Shown here: piece by piece, positions 13,757-21,340 of the stretch
Layout: every line of letters begins with the position of its first letter
Numbering within the stretch: the stretch's first letter is position 1
DNA from: Alistipes sp.
Lineage (GTDB): Bacteria; Bacteroidota; Bacteroidia; Bacteroidales; Rikenellaceae
Direction of reading: 5' to 3'
NCBI GenBank assembly: GCA_017465055.1
Contig: JAFTWZ010000041.1
Span: 1-36,413, forward strand
DNA: 36,413 nt
Notes under the pieces: model-generated
The model's database searches: none
Told to the model about the DNA's origin: nothing
What the model saw: the letters and a program-made list of their open reading frames with translations, nothing else
Translations under genes and position numbers: made by a program

Positions 13757-15140
13757 GATACCACGCGTCGCAGTGCGCGAACAAGACCCTAAGGTGCGTG
13801 CTACCAACTTCGAGGAGGTATGCTACGGCTATAACCAGGAGGAGGCACTCCTGGAGGCTACACGCTGTCTTAACTGCAAGAATCCTCGTTGCGTGGCTGC
13901 TTGCCCTGTAAACATCAATATTCCGACATTTATCCACCACCTCACCGAGGGTGATATACGTGCTGCGGCCGACACTATCCACGTCGACAGCTCGCTACCC
14001 TCGATTTGTGGCCGCGTATGCCCCCAGGAGTCGCAGTGCGAAGGCTCTTGCGTCTTGGGCATCAAGGGCGAGCCTGTGGCTATCGGCAAGCTCGAGCGCT
14101 TTGTGGGCGACTGGGCCTTAGAGCACGCCGACGAGGTAGAAGCTCCAGTTATCGAGCCTAATGGACACCGCGTAGCCATCGTAGGTAGCGGTCCTGCTGG
14201 CTTGGCCTGCGCTTCGGATCTTGCGAAGCTCGGATATAAGGTAGATGTCTTCGAGGCTCTTCACCGTCTCGGTGGCGTACTGTCGTACGGCATTCCAGAG
14301 TTCCGTCTTCCTAAGGAGAGAGTCGTAGCACGCGAGATTAACGAGGTTAAGAAGCTCGGCGTAAAGTTCGAGACCGATGTAATCATAGGTCGCACGATGA
14401 CCATCGACTCACTCTTGGACAATGAGGGTTACGACGCGGTATTCGTAGGCTCGGGCGCAGGACTTCCACGCTTTATGGGCATCGAGGGTGAGAACCTCAA
14501 CGGTGTGCTCTCGGCTAACGAGTTCCTTACACGCGTAAACCTTATGGGCGCTTGGGACCCTGCACACAACGACACCCCTGTATACGTAGGCCGCAAGGTC
14601 GTTGTCGTTGGTGGTGGTAACGTAGCGATGGATGCTGTGCGCACGGCCAAGCGTCTCGGTGCCGAGGCTGTCATCGTCTACCGCCGTGGCGAGGCCGAGC
14701 TTCCAGCACGTAAGGAGGAGGTTCACCACGCTAAGGAGGAGGGCATAGAGTTCCGTATGCTCACCAACCCAACACGTATCTTCGGCACGGAGGATGGCTG
14801 GGTCAAGGGTATCAACTGCGTAGAGATGGAGCTCGGCGAACCCGATGCCAGCGGTCGTCGCTCACCACAGGAGAAGGCTGGCTCGGACTTTACCATCGAG
14901 TGCGACGTAGTAATTATGGCGCTTGGCACCTCGCCTAACCCACTTATCGCCTCTACCACCTCGGGATTGAACATCAACCGTCGTGGCTGCATCGAGGCCA
15001 ACGAGTTGGGATGCACCTCGCGCGAGGGTGTCTTTGCTGGCGGCGATGCCGTAACAGGCGCTGCTACCGTAATCCTCGCTATGGGCGCAGGACGTAAGGC
15101 AGCTAAGGCTATCGACGAGTACGTTAAGTCAAAGAGGTAG
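13746..15140 (+). CDS. nfnB: Large FAD/Fe-S subunit of NfnAB/SudBA type, GltD-like (464 aa)
   Basis: Matches the 'NADPH-dependent glutamate synthase, homotetrameric' (GltA/NfnB) family at full length. N-terminal Fe-S domain with CLNC...CVAAC (Cys41, 44, 49, 53) and CGRVCPQESQCEGSC (Cys88, 92, 98, 102), enough for two [4Fe-4S] clusters. FAD Rossmann motif VAIVGSGPAG (143-152), then a second Rossmann VVVVGGGNVAMD (about 283-295) for NADP(H), and a C-terminal GGDAVTGAATV FAD-binding segment. No glutamine amidotransferase or FMN domain is present, so alone it is not a glutamate synthase. Paired by an 11-bp overlap with the small subunit, it most likely forms a cytoplasmic NfnAB-like complex supplying NADPH. 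A strong hairpin terminator follows at 15169-15205. Confidence 0.9.
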   Translation: MANKIPRVAVREQDPKVRATNFEEVCYGYNQEEALLEATRCLNCKNPRCVAACPVNINIPTFIHHLTEGDIRAAADTIHVDSSLPSICGRVCPQESQCEGSCVLGIKGEPVAIGKLERFVGDWALEHADEVEAPVIEPNGHRVAIVGSGPAGLACASDLAKLGYKVDVFEALHRLGGVLSYGIPEFRLPKERVVAREINEVKKLGVKFETDVIIGRTMTIDSLLDNEGYDAVFVGSGAGLPRFMGIEGENLNGVLSANEFLTRVNLMGAWDPAHNDTPVYVGRKVVVVGGGNVAMDAVRTAKRLGAEAVIVYRRGEAELPARKEEVHHAKEEGIEFRMLTNPTRIFGTEDGWVKGINCVEMELGEPDASGRRSPQEKAGSDFTIECDVVIMALGTSPNPLIASTTSGLNINRRGCIEANELGCTSREGVFAGGDAVTGAATVILAMGAGRKAAKAIDEYVKSKR

Positions 15141-15168
15141 CGTACGTCATACCTATATATAATGTACA

Positions 15169-15205
15169 GGGGGATGACTAAAAAGTAAATTTGTCATCCC
15201 CTTTC
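15169..15205 (+). terminator. Terminator of the nfnAB genes
   Basis: GGGGATGAC/GTCATCCCC stem with an A/T-rich loop, followed by CTTTCT, 28 bp past the nfnB stop. Confidence 0.75.
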
Positions 15206-15211
15206 TGCCAG

Positions 15212-15331
15212 GAGGCTAAATAAAAAGATGTAGTTTTAGGCCTGCGATGCCTGAAAAAGCGGAGTTTACTTTGCGTAAATGAGCATTTTGAAGGCGAGCA
15301 TAACGACAAAATACACTTTTTATTCAGCCTC
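15212..15331. repeat. MITE-like element, copy 1 (about 118 bp)
   Basis: Ends are inverted repeats GAGGCTAAATAAAAAG and CTTTTTATTCAGCCTC (one mismatch). The body is nearly identical to the inverted copy at 36290-36406, with only a handful of differences. It fills the gap between the convergent nfnB and clpA genes, its right end 4 bp from the clpA stop. No coding capacity and no clear target-site duplication. Confidence 0.75.
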
Positions 15332-15335
15332 ATTG

Positions 15336-17639
15336 TTATGCGACCTTTGCCCTTTCGACCCGAAGTTCCACTTCATCTCCTACTATCTCGGCCACAACTA
15401 CATCACCTTGCTGCATAGCTCCGCTCACGATAAGCTCCGAGAGTGGCTGCTCAAGCATAGCGACTACACTGCGCCGTAGCTCGCGCGCGCCATAACGAGC
15501 ATCTACACTATTAGCGGCTATATGCTTTGCCACCTCGTCTGCCACACGTAGCTCAACGTCGCGTCTTGCAGCACGCGACACCAACGACACCACCTCGCGG
15601 CGTGCGATGGTCAAGATATCGTCATAGGTAAGCCTATTGAAGACAACCACCTCATCAATACGGTTTACAAGCTCCTTCGAGAATATCGCCTCGGCACGAC
15701 GTCTCTGACGCTCGCAGAACTCAACGCCGCCATCTACCCCACCGAGCGTATATCCGAGTTTAGCACCTCGCTCATCAGGCATATTGGCAGTCATAATAAC
15801 CACAACGTTGCTGAAGTCTACCTCGCGCCCCATACTATCGCTCAGGCGACCCTCGTCGAAGAGTGGCAACATAATATTAAATACCTCGGCGTGAGCCTTG
15901 TCAACCTCATCCAGTAGCAGCACTGTATAAGGGTTACGCCTTACCGCGTCCGTAAGCTCGCCACCCTCGCCATAGCCTACATATCCTGGAGGCGAGCCAA
16001 CAAGACGTGAGAGAGTGTGCCTCTCTTGATACTCCGACATATCGATACGCACCATATTACGCTCACTGCCCGTCATCCATCGTGCCAGTTCCTTAGCCAT
16101 CAGCGTCTTACCCACGCCCGAAGCTCCAACAAAGAGAAAGACTCCTAAGGGGCGACGCTCCGACGCTAATCCCGCCTCGACGCGCAGCATCGCACGCGCT
16201 ACACATTCGGCCGCTCGCCGCTGCCCTACTACAACCTCCGAGAGGTGATCGGCCAGCGTGAGCATCCTGCCTTGCCTACTCGGAGATAGCCTCTCGCGAG
16301 GTATGCCAGTTATTAGCGATGCCACGTGTAGTACGTGCTCTGGTGCTACCACAGGCTCAGTACCTCGCATCGCGGTATCTATACGTGCCCACACGCCAGC
16401 CTCGTCTAAGAGGTCAAGCGCCTTGTCGGGCAGATGGCGCTCGGTGATATAGCGCTCGGCAAGGTCGAGGCAGCAGCCTATCGCCTCGCGGCTATAACGC
16501 ACCGAGTGATAATCGCCATAGTGCGGCGCGACACGACTAAGCACCTCACGTGTCGCCTCGCGCGACATAGGCTCGACCCTCACGGGCTGGAAGCGACGCT
16601 CTAAGGCGCTATCGCGCTCTATAGTCTGGCTATACTCCTCGATGGTCGTAGCACCTATGGTCTGCACCTTGCCGCGCGCCAACATAGGCTTGAGCATATT
16701 GGCGATATCCAACGCTCCCTGGCTCGCTCCAGCACCGACGATGGTGTGTATCTCGTCGATGAAGAGTATCACGCTACGCTCGCGCTCGACGATATCTAAA
16801 ATCTCGCGCATACGCTGTTCAAACTCGCCACGGAACTTTGTCCCGGCGACAAGCATCGCCATATCGAGCGCGTAGAGCTCCTTACCTCTAAGCTGCTCGG
16901 GTACGCGCCCCTCGGCGATGCGTTGCGCCAGAGCCTCAACGATGGCACTCTTGCCAACGCCAGCCTCTCCAATAAGTATCGGGTTACACTTCTTTCGGCG
17001 CGCCAGAATCTGCACCACGCGCTCGATCTCCGCATCGCGACCAACTACAAGGTCAATCTCACCGCGCCGTGCTCGCTCCGTAAGATTCTCGCCATAGCTA
17101 TCCAACGACACTTGTCGCGCTGTTTGGCCGCCAACAATCTCGATGCTCTGTTTAACGCTCTCCGACTGCATCGGAATTGTACCATTTATCAAGTTCGAGG
17201 CTGATGGTTGCTCCTTATCGTCAACAATCCTATCTATAGCCTCAAGGATATCCTCGGCGCGCAGGTCATAGCCACGTAGCTCGTAGCTTGTCGCCGTCGA
17301 CGTATCCTGCGCGGCATAGTATAGTACGTGTGCCGTAGATATACGCTTTGACGTAACGGTATCACTAAGCCCCTGACACATCAGCGCATAGCACTCCTCG
17401 GGCGAAGCAACCTCCAGCTTGGGCGATGTTATTATGCCACGTAGCACGCGACGAAGAATCACGCTATGCCCCTTATCGCCTACCAACGAATGTAACAACT
17501 GCGAAGCAAACGTACCACTCTCGCCCAGTAACTCGACCACTAAGCGATCTATGTACGATGTTTTGATGTCATCGCGCCTAAGCACATTAGTTGTGCGCTC
17601 GATGATGGCCTCCAGGCTCTTAGAAATCTTACTCTGCAT
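15336..17639 (-). CDS. clpA: ClpA-type AAA+ unfoldase of the Clp protease (767 aa)
   Basis: Clp/Hsp100 architecture: N domain (about 1-145), D1 ATPase with GEAGVGKS (about 222-229) and FIDEIHT (about 292-298), then D2 with GASGVGKT (about 503-510), LLLDEVDKAH (about 573-582), PPGYVGYGEGG pore loop and sensor ELVNRIDEVV. There is no long middle domain (unlike ClpB) and no UVR segment (unlike ClpC). At about 767 residues it is close to ClpA. Such proteins unfold substrates for ClpP. The loop that normally carries [ILV]G[FL] for ClpP docking appears here as KLGYTLGG (about 625-632), a conservative variant. No clpS or clpP is adjacent. Monocistronic; its stop abuts the MITE-like repeat. Confidence 0.9.
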   Translation of the reverse strand: MQSKISKSLEAIIERTTNVLRRDDIKTSYIDRLVVELLGESGTFASQLLHSLVGDKGHSVILRRVLRGIITSPKLEVASPEECYALMCQGLSDTVTSKRISTAHVLYYAAQDTSTATSYELRGYDLRAEDILEAIDRIVDDKEQPSASNLINGTIPMQSESVKQSIEIVGGQTARQVSLDSYGENLTERARRGEIDLVVGRDAEIERVVQILARRKKCNPILIGEAGVGKSAIVEALAQRIAEGRVPEQLRGKELYALDMAMLVAGTKFRGEFEQRMREILDIVERERSVILFIDEIHTIVGAGASQGALDIANMLKPMLARGKVQTIGATTIEEYSQTIERDSALERRFQPVRVEPMSREATREVLSRVAPHYGDYHSVRYSREAIGCCLDLAERYITERHLPDKALDLLDEAGVWARIDTAMRGTEPVVAPEHVLHVASLITGIPRERLSPSRQGRMLTLADHLSEVVVGQRRAAECVARAMLRVEAGLASERRPLGVFLFVGASGVGKTLMAKELARWMTGSERNMVRIDMSEYQERHTLSRLVGSPPGYVGYGEGGELTDAVRRNPYTVLLLDEVDKAHAEVFNIMLPLFDEGRLSDSMGREVDFSNVVVIMTANMPDERGAKLGYTLGGVDGGVEFCERQRRRAEAIFSKELVNRIDEVVVFNRLTYDDILTIARREVVSLVSRAARRDVELRVADEVAKHIAANSVDARYGARELRRSVVAMLEQPLSELIVSGAMQQGDVVVAEIVGDEVELRVERAKVA

Positions 17640-17774
17640 ACTTTAATTTTAACTATTTTTCTCGGATAGTTAACGATAAAGATACAGCAGTATTGTATTG
17701 TAAGGTAAAAATATTGAATGGCGCGAGCTGAGAGGTAATAGCGTGTGGAAGGGATGCTCGCTTATAGTAAAAAG

Positions 17775-17816
17775 AAATCCCGAAGGTAGTACTTTGCAGT
17801 ACAACCTACGGGATTT
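17775..17816 (-). terminator. Terminator of rpsA
   Basis: Long hairpin AAATCCCG..GTACT / AGTAC..CGGGATTT with small bulges, followed on the minus strand by TTTCTTTTTAC. It starts 40 bp past the rpsA stop. Confidence 0.88.
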
Positions 17817-17856
17817 TGTTTAGGCCGGGCAAAAGATGCCCGATACAAATCGAAGA

Positions 17857-19644
17857 TTAGTTGTTCTCCTCCAACTGAGCCTTAAGCTCTGCCAAACCAG
17901 CGATATCGCCAAGAGTAGTGCGCTCAACCTGAGCGTTGATCTTCTTAACGGTAGTCTTGGTTGCATCGGCAGCAGCACGACGCTCAGCCTTCTCAGCAGC
18001 ATCAGCAGCACGCTTAGCCTCCTCGAAGATACGGCTGTGCGAAAGAGTGATGCGCTTAGTAGCCTTAGAGAACTCCAACACCTTGAACTCAGCAGTCTCG
18101 CCAACCTTCAAAGTAGTGCCATCCTCCTTAACGAGGTGACGTGCTGGGCAGAAGCCCTCGATGTTCTCGCCAAGAGATACGATAGCGCCCTTCTCTGTAA
18201 GCTCAGTTACAGTACCCTCGTGAACGCTGTCAACGCTAAACTGGCTCTCGAAGCCGTTCCAGGGGTTCTCCTCGAGCTGCTTGTGACCGAGTGAGAGACG
18301 ACGGTTCTCCTTGTTGATCTCGAGAACTACAACCTCGAGCTCAGCACCTACCTGCGTAAACTCGCTTGGGTGCTTTACCTTCTTAGTCCAAGAGAGATCT
18401 GAGATGTGTACAAGACCCTCGATACCATCCTCGATCTCTACGAATACGCCGAAGTTAGAGAAGTTGCGAACACGAGCTGTGCAGCGTGTACCTGCAGGAT
18501 ACTTCTTCTCGATCTCGGCCCAAGGATCTGGAGTGAGCTGCTTGATACCGAGAGACATCTTACGCTCCTCGCGGTCCAAAGTAAGGAGTACTGCCTCGAT
18601 CTCGTCGCCTACCTTCATAAACTCCTGAGCCGAACGCAATGGCTGGCTCCAAGACATCTCTGAAACGTGGATAAGACCCTCAACGCCAGGAGCTACCTCT
18701 ACGAATGCGCCGTAGTCAGTAACAACAACTACGCGACCACGAATCTTGTCACCAACCTTGAGGTTAGCATCGATAGCCTCCCAAGGGTGAGCGGTGAGCT
18801 GCTTGAGACCCAAAGCGATACGCTTCTTAGCCTCATCGAAGTCGAGGATAACAACCTGAAGCTTCTGATCCAAAGCTACAACCTCCTCTGGGTGGTTTAC
18901 GCGACCCCAAGAGAGGTCTGTGATGTGGATAAGACCATCAACGCCACCGAGGTCGATGAATACACCGTACGATGTGATGTTCTTAACTGTACCCTCAAGG
19001 ATCTGACCCTTCTCGAGCTTCGACATAATAATCTGCTTCTGAGCCTCGAGCTCGGCCTCGATGAGAGCCTTGTGCGATACCACAACATTGCGGAACTCCT
19101 GGTTGATCTTAACAACCTTGAACTCCATAGTCTTGTCAACGTATACGTCGTAGTCGCGGATAGGCTTAACGTCGATCTGTGAACCAGGCAAGAATGCCTC
19201 GATGCCGAATACGTCGACGATCATACCACCCTTAGTGCGGCACTTAACGTAACCCTTGATAATCTCGTCGTTAGCCAGAGCCTCGTTAACGCGGTCCCAG
19301 CTCTTAAGCTGACGAGCCTTCTTGTGTGAGAGTGACAACTGGCCACCCTTATCCTCTACCGACTCAACGTAAACCTCAACAACATCGCCTACGGCCAAGT
19401 CGGGGTTGTAACGGAACTCAGTGGCTGGGATGATACCCTCAGACTTATAACCGATGTTAACGGTAACCTCGCGCTTGTTGATCTCGGTAACAGTACCCTC
19501 AACAACCTCGCCAACGGCTACGTTAGACATAGTTGCGCCATAAGCGGCCTCGATAGCCTCCTTCGACTGGTCGTAAACGCCGAGGTCCTCCTCAAATGCT
19601 GTCCAATCGAAATTGTCGTTCGCTACAATTCTGTTCTGCTCCAT
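17857..19644 (-). CDS. rpsA: 30S ribosomal protein S1 (595 aa)
   Basis: Repeated S1 RNA-binding domains with the usual G.V....YG.FV.....GL.H.S.(L/M)SW pattern. They are clearest at about residues 215-285 (GVFIDLGGVDGLIHITDLSW), 300-370 (GAFVEVAPGVEGLIHVSEMSW) and 390-460 (GVFVEIEDGIEGLVHISDLSW), preceded by two less typical N-terminal domains and followed by a sixth (ENIEGFCPARHL). Length fits Bacteroidetes S1. It binds mRNA at the 30S platform; Bacteroidetes rely little on Shine-Dalgarno pairing. The acidic/Ala-Lys tail after about 555 is typical. It has its own promoter (19764-19793), a leader of about 110 nt and a strong terminator, so it is a single-gene unit. Confidence 0.97.
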   Translation of the reverse strand: MEQNRIVANDNFDWTAFEEDLGVYDQSKEAIEAAYGATMSNVAVGEVVEGTVTEINKREVTVNIGYKSEGIIPATEFRYNPDLAVGDVVEVYVESVEDKGGQLSLSHKKARQLKSWDRVNEALANDEIIKGYVKCRTKGGMIVDVFGIEAFLPGSQIDVKPIRDYDVYVDKTMEFKVVKINQEFRNVVVSHKALIEAELEAQKQIIMSKLEKGQILEGTVKNITSYGVFIDLGGVDGLIHITDLSWGRVNHPEEVVALDQKLQVVILDFDEAKKRIALGLKQLTAHPWEAIDANLKVGDKIRGRVVVVTDYGAFVEVAPGVEGLIHVSEMSWSQPLRSAQEFMKVGDEIEAVLLTLDREERKMSLGIKQLTPDPWAEIEKKYPAGTRCTARVRNFSNFGVFVEIEDGIEGLVHISDLSWTKKVKHPSEFTQVGAELEVVVLEINKENRRLSLGHKQLEENPWNGFESQFSVDSVHEGTVTELTEKGAIVSLGENIEGFCPARHLVKEDGTTLKVGETAEFKVLEFSKATKRITLSHSRIFEEAKRAADAAEKAERRAAADATKTTVKKINAQVERTTLGDIAGLAELKAQLEENN

Positions 19645-19763
19645 AATGGAAAATAGTTTTGCGATACAATCGCTCGTTAAATGGTTAATAAATTACTTTT
19701 GCCCTATACATCACACGCTCAGCGAGATAACCTCCCGCTTCGAAGGCGTGCACAAAAGGCCTG

Positions 19764-19793
19764 CAAAGGTACTCATTTTTTTAGAATATGCAA
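19764..19793 (-). promoter_or_regulatory. Promoter of rpsA
   Basis: TTG (19793-19791), 19-bp spacer, TACCTTTG (19771-19764) on the minus strand, the same -7 box as both tRNA promoters. It predicts a leader of about 110 nt. Confidence 0.75.
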
Positions 19794-19814
19794 CGCCCGC
19801 AGCATATTTTTCTC

Positions 19815-19851
19815 AAAAAATAGTCACGCGCAGGCTAATGCCCACGCGTGA
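19815..19851 (-). terminator. Terminator of the DUF5723-like gene
   Basis: TCACGCG/CGCGTGA outer stem with inner GGGC-ATTA-GCCT, then CTATTTTTTG on the minus strand, 35 bp past the stop. Confidence 0.88.
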
Positions 19852-19885
19852 TTGCACATTTTGCTTAAGAATAAGACTCCGAGTC

Positions 19886-21313
19886 TTAGTCTTCGATTCG
19901 CTCTCTCTTCTTAGCCTTCTCTGCGCGCATAAACTTAGGACGGCCGAAATTGAAGCCGAGACCTACGTAAGCATTGAGCGACTTCTGGTAGCGTGGTAGC
20001 GGTGGCTGCACCCCTTTAATCGTCGGGCCCTTAACCCAGCTGGTGTCGATAAAGTCGAGGCCAGCGTATATGTTTAACGCTCGAGGATGGATGTTGAGCG
20101 CAAAACCGAGCACGCCTAATCGATTGTTATTGAGGAAGGTGTGGCTAAAGGTAGCCGTAATCCAGTTCAGCGGTCTAAAGTTTACCGATGCGGTAAGTTC
20201 CGAGTAGGTCATCGAGCCACAGAACTTGGTGTGCGACAACAGACCAAAGGCAATGCGGTTCTTAAGGATATTATACTCGGCACCTACGTTTAAAGCGAAG
20301 TTGAGCATCGTAGCATAACCCTTGCTCGTAGCCCCCTCATCAACCATAAGGTTAAAATCTCCCGATGTATTCATCTCCGAGGTCTCGAGGTTCATACCCG
20401 CAAAGTTAAACTCGCCATCGAGCTTGCCCGAGATCTGTGTCTTGCCGCCCCACTTGATAAAGCCTAAGTCGGTTACAGCAGCCGAAATCTTAAGGTGGTC
20501 ACCAAGAAGACGTACCTCAGCGCCGAGGTCTACGGCAAAGCCGAAGTTATTGAGATTGTTGAGCATGTAGCTCAAATCGGTGCGCATTACCTCGTCGATA
20601 GGTAGCTCATTGCCAGCCTTAACCTGGCTATTGTCTATAAAGATACCATTTGCGCGCCACGTGCCCTGCATTGTAGCATCTACTGCGTCGGGGGTTACGT
20701 TTGCGTTGAGCTTGCTAAACTGACCATCGAGCGTAGCCACACCTACGAGGAACTTAGCCTTGATACCCACGTTTACGTTGCGGTGTACGCGAAACGATGT
20801 GCCGACAAAGGCATCCATATAGGCATTAGCCTCAATAGCCGTATTGCCGAGGTCGTAGACACCATTGCCGAGGGTCTTGAGCGCCTTGAACACATCCATC
20901 GACATAGCTGCATCGGCCGAGACATTAGCATTGATACCGAAGTTCCAGAACGACCTTTTAACATAGAAACCCACGCTAAAGAGGTTAGTCTTAAGGTCGG
21001 TCGTTAGCTTACCCTGCGCTGGGAGTTTCTTAAGGAACTCATCGGCCGTAACCGAACTATGGAGCGCCGTTACAAGTTCGCCATCGCGCTGGTAAACAAA
21101 GTTATCAACAGAGATAAAGTTATTAGTCGCATTAAGGCCAAAGCCACTCATCACTGGCAACGCTACGTAGCCACGAGTAGGCACAAGTGCAGGGTTGAGG
21201 TCGTTACGGAAGTACGAGCCCTCCATAAAGTACGAGGTACGCGACTGCGCCGAGGCGCTGTGTAGGCCTAAAAGCGTAAAAGCCGCAACTATTATTACTA
21301 CTATCTTCTTCAT
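19886..21313 (-). CDS. DUF5723-like outer-membrane beta-barrel protein (475 aa)
   Basis: Cleavable signal peptide (about 1-22, LLGLHSASAQ), then SRTSYFMEGSYFRNDLNPALVPTRGY-type N-terminus followed by alternating aromatic strands typical of Bacteroidetes barrels, as in the DUF5723 and PorP/PorV-like groups. Late strands include a NRIAFGLLSHT/NWITATFSHTF pattern and a terminal GLGFNFG, followed by a Lys/Arg-rich tail (RAEKAKKRERIED). The family is uncharacterised; an outer-membrane location is inferred from signal peptide and strand pattern. It follows the 802-aa lipoprotein by 27 bp on the same strand, so the two very likely form an operon and may act together. Family assignment is from pattern memory and moderately sure. 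Confidence 0.75.
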   Translation of the reverse strand: MKKIVVIIVAAFTLLGLHSASAQSRTSYFMEGSYFRNDLNPALVPTRGYVALPVMSGFGLNATNNFISVDNFVYQRDGELVTALHSSVTADEFLKKLPAQGKLTTDLKTNLFSVGFYVKRSFWNFGINANVSADAAMSMDVFKALKTLGNGVYDLGNTAIEANAYMDAFVGTSFRVHRNVNVGIKAKFLVGVATLDGQFSKLNANVTPDAVDATMQGTWRANGIFIDNSQVKAGNELPIDEVMRTDLSYMLNNLNNFGFAVDLGAEVRLLGDHLKISAAVTDLGFIKWGGKTQISGKLDGEFNFAGMNLETSEMNTSGDFNLMVDEGATSKGYATMLNFALNVGAEYNILKNRIAFGLLSHTKFCGSMTYSELTASVNFRPLNWITATFSHTFLNNNRLGVLGFALNIHPRALNIYAGLDFIDTSWVKGPTIKGVQPPLPRYQKSLNAYVGLGFNFGRPKFMRAEKAKKRERIED

Positions 21314-21340
21314 AATTAAGTGTATTACAACGGGTTAAAA

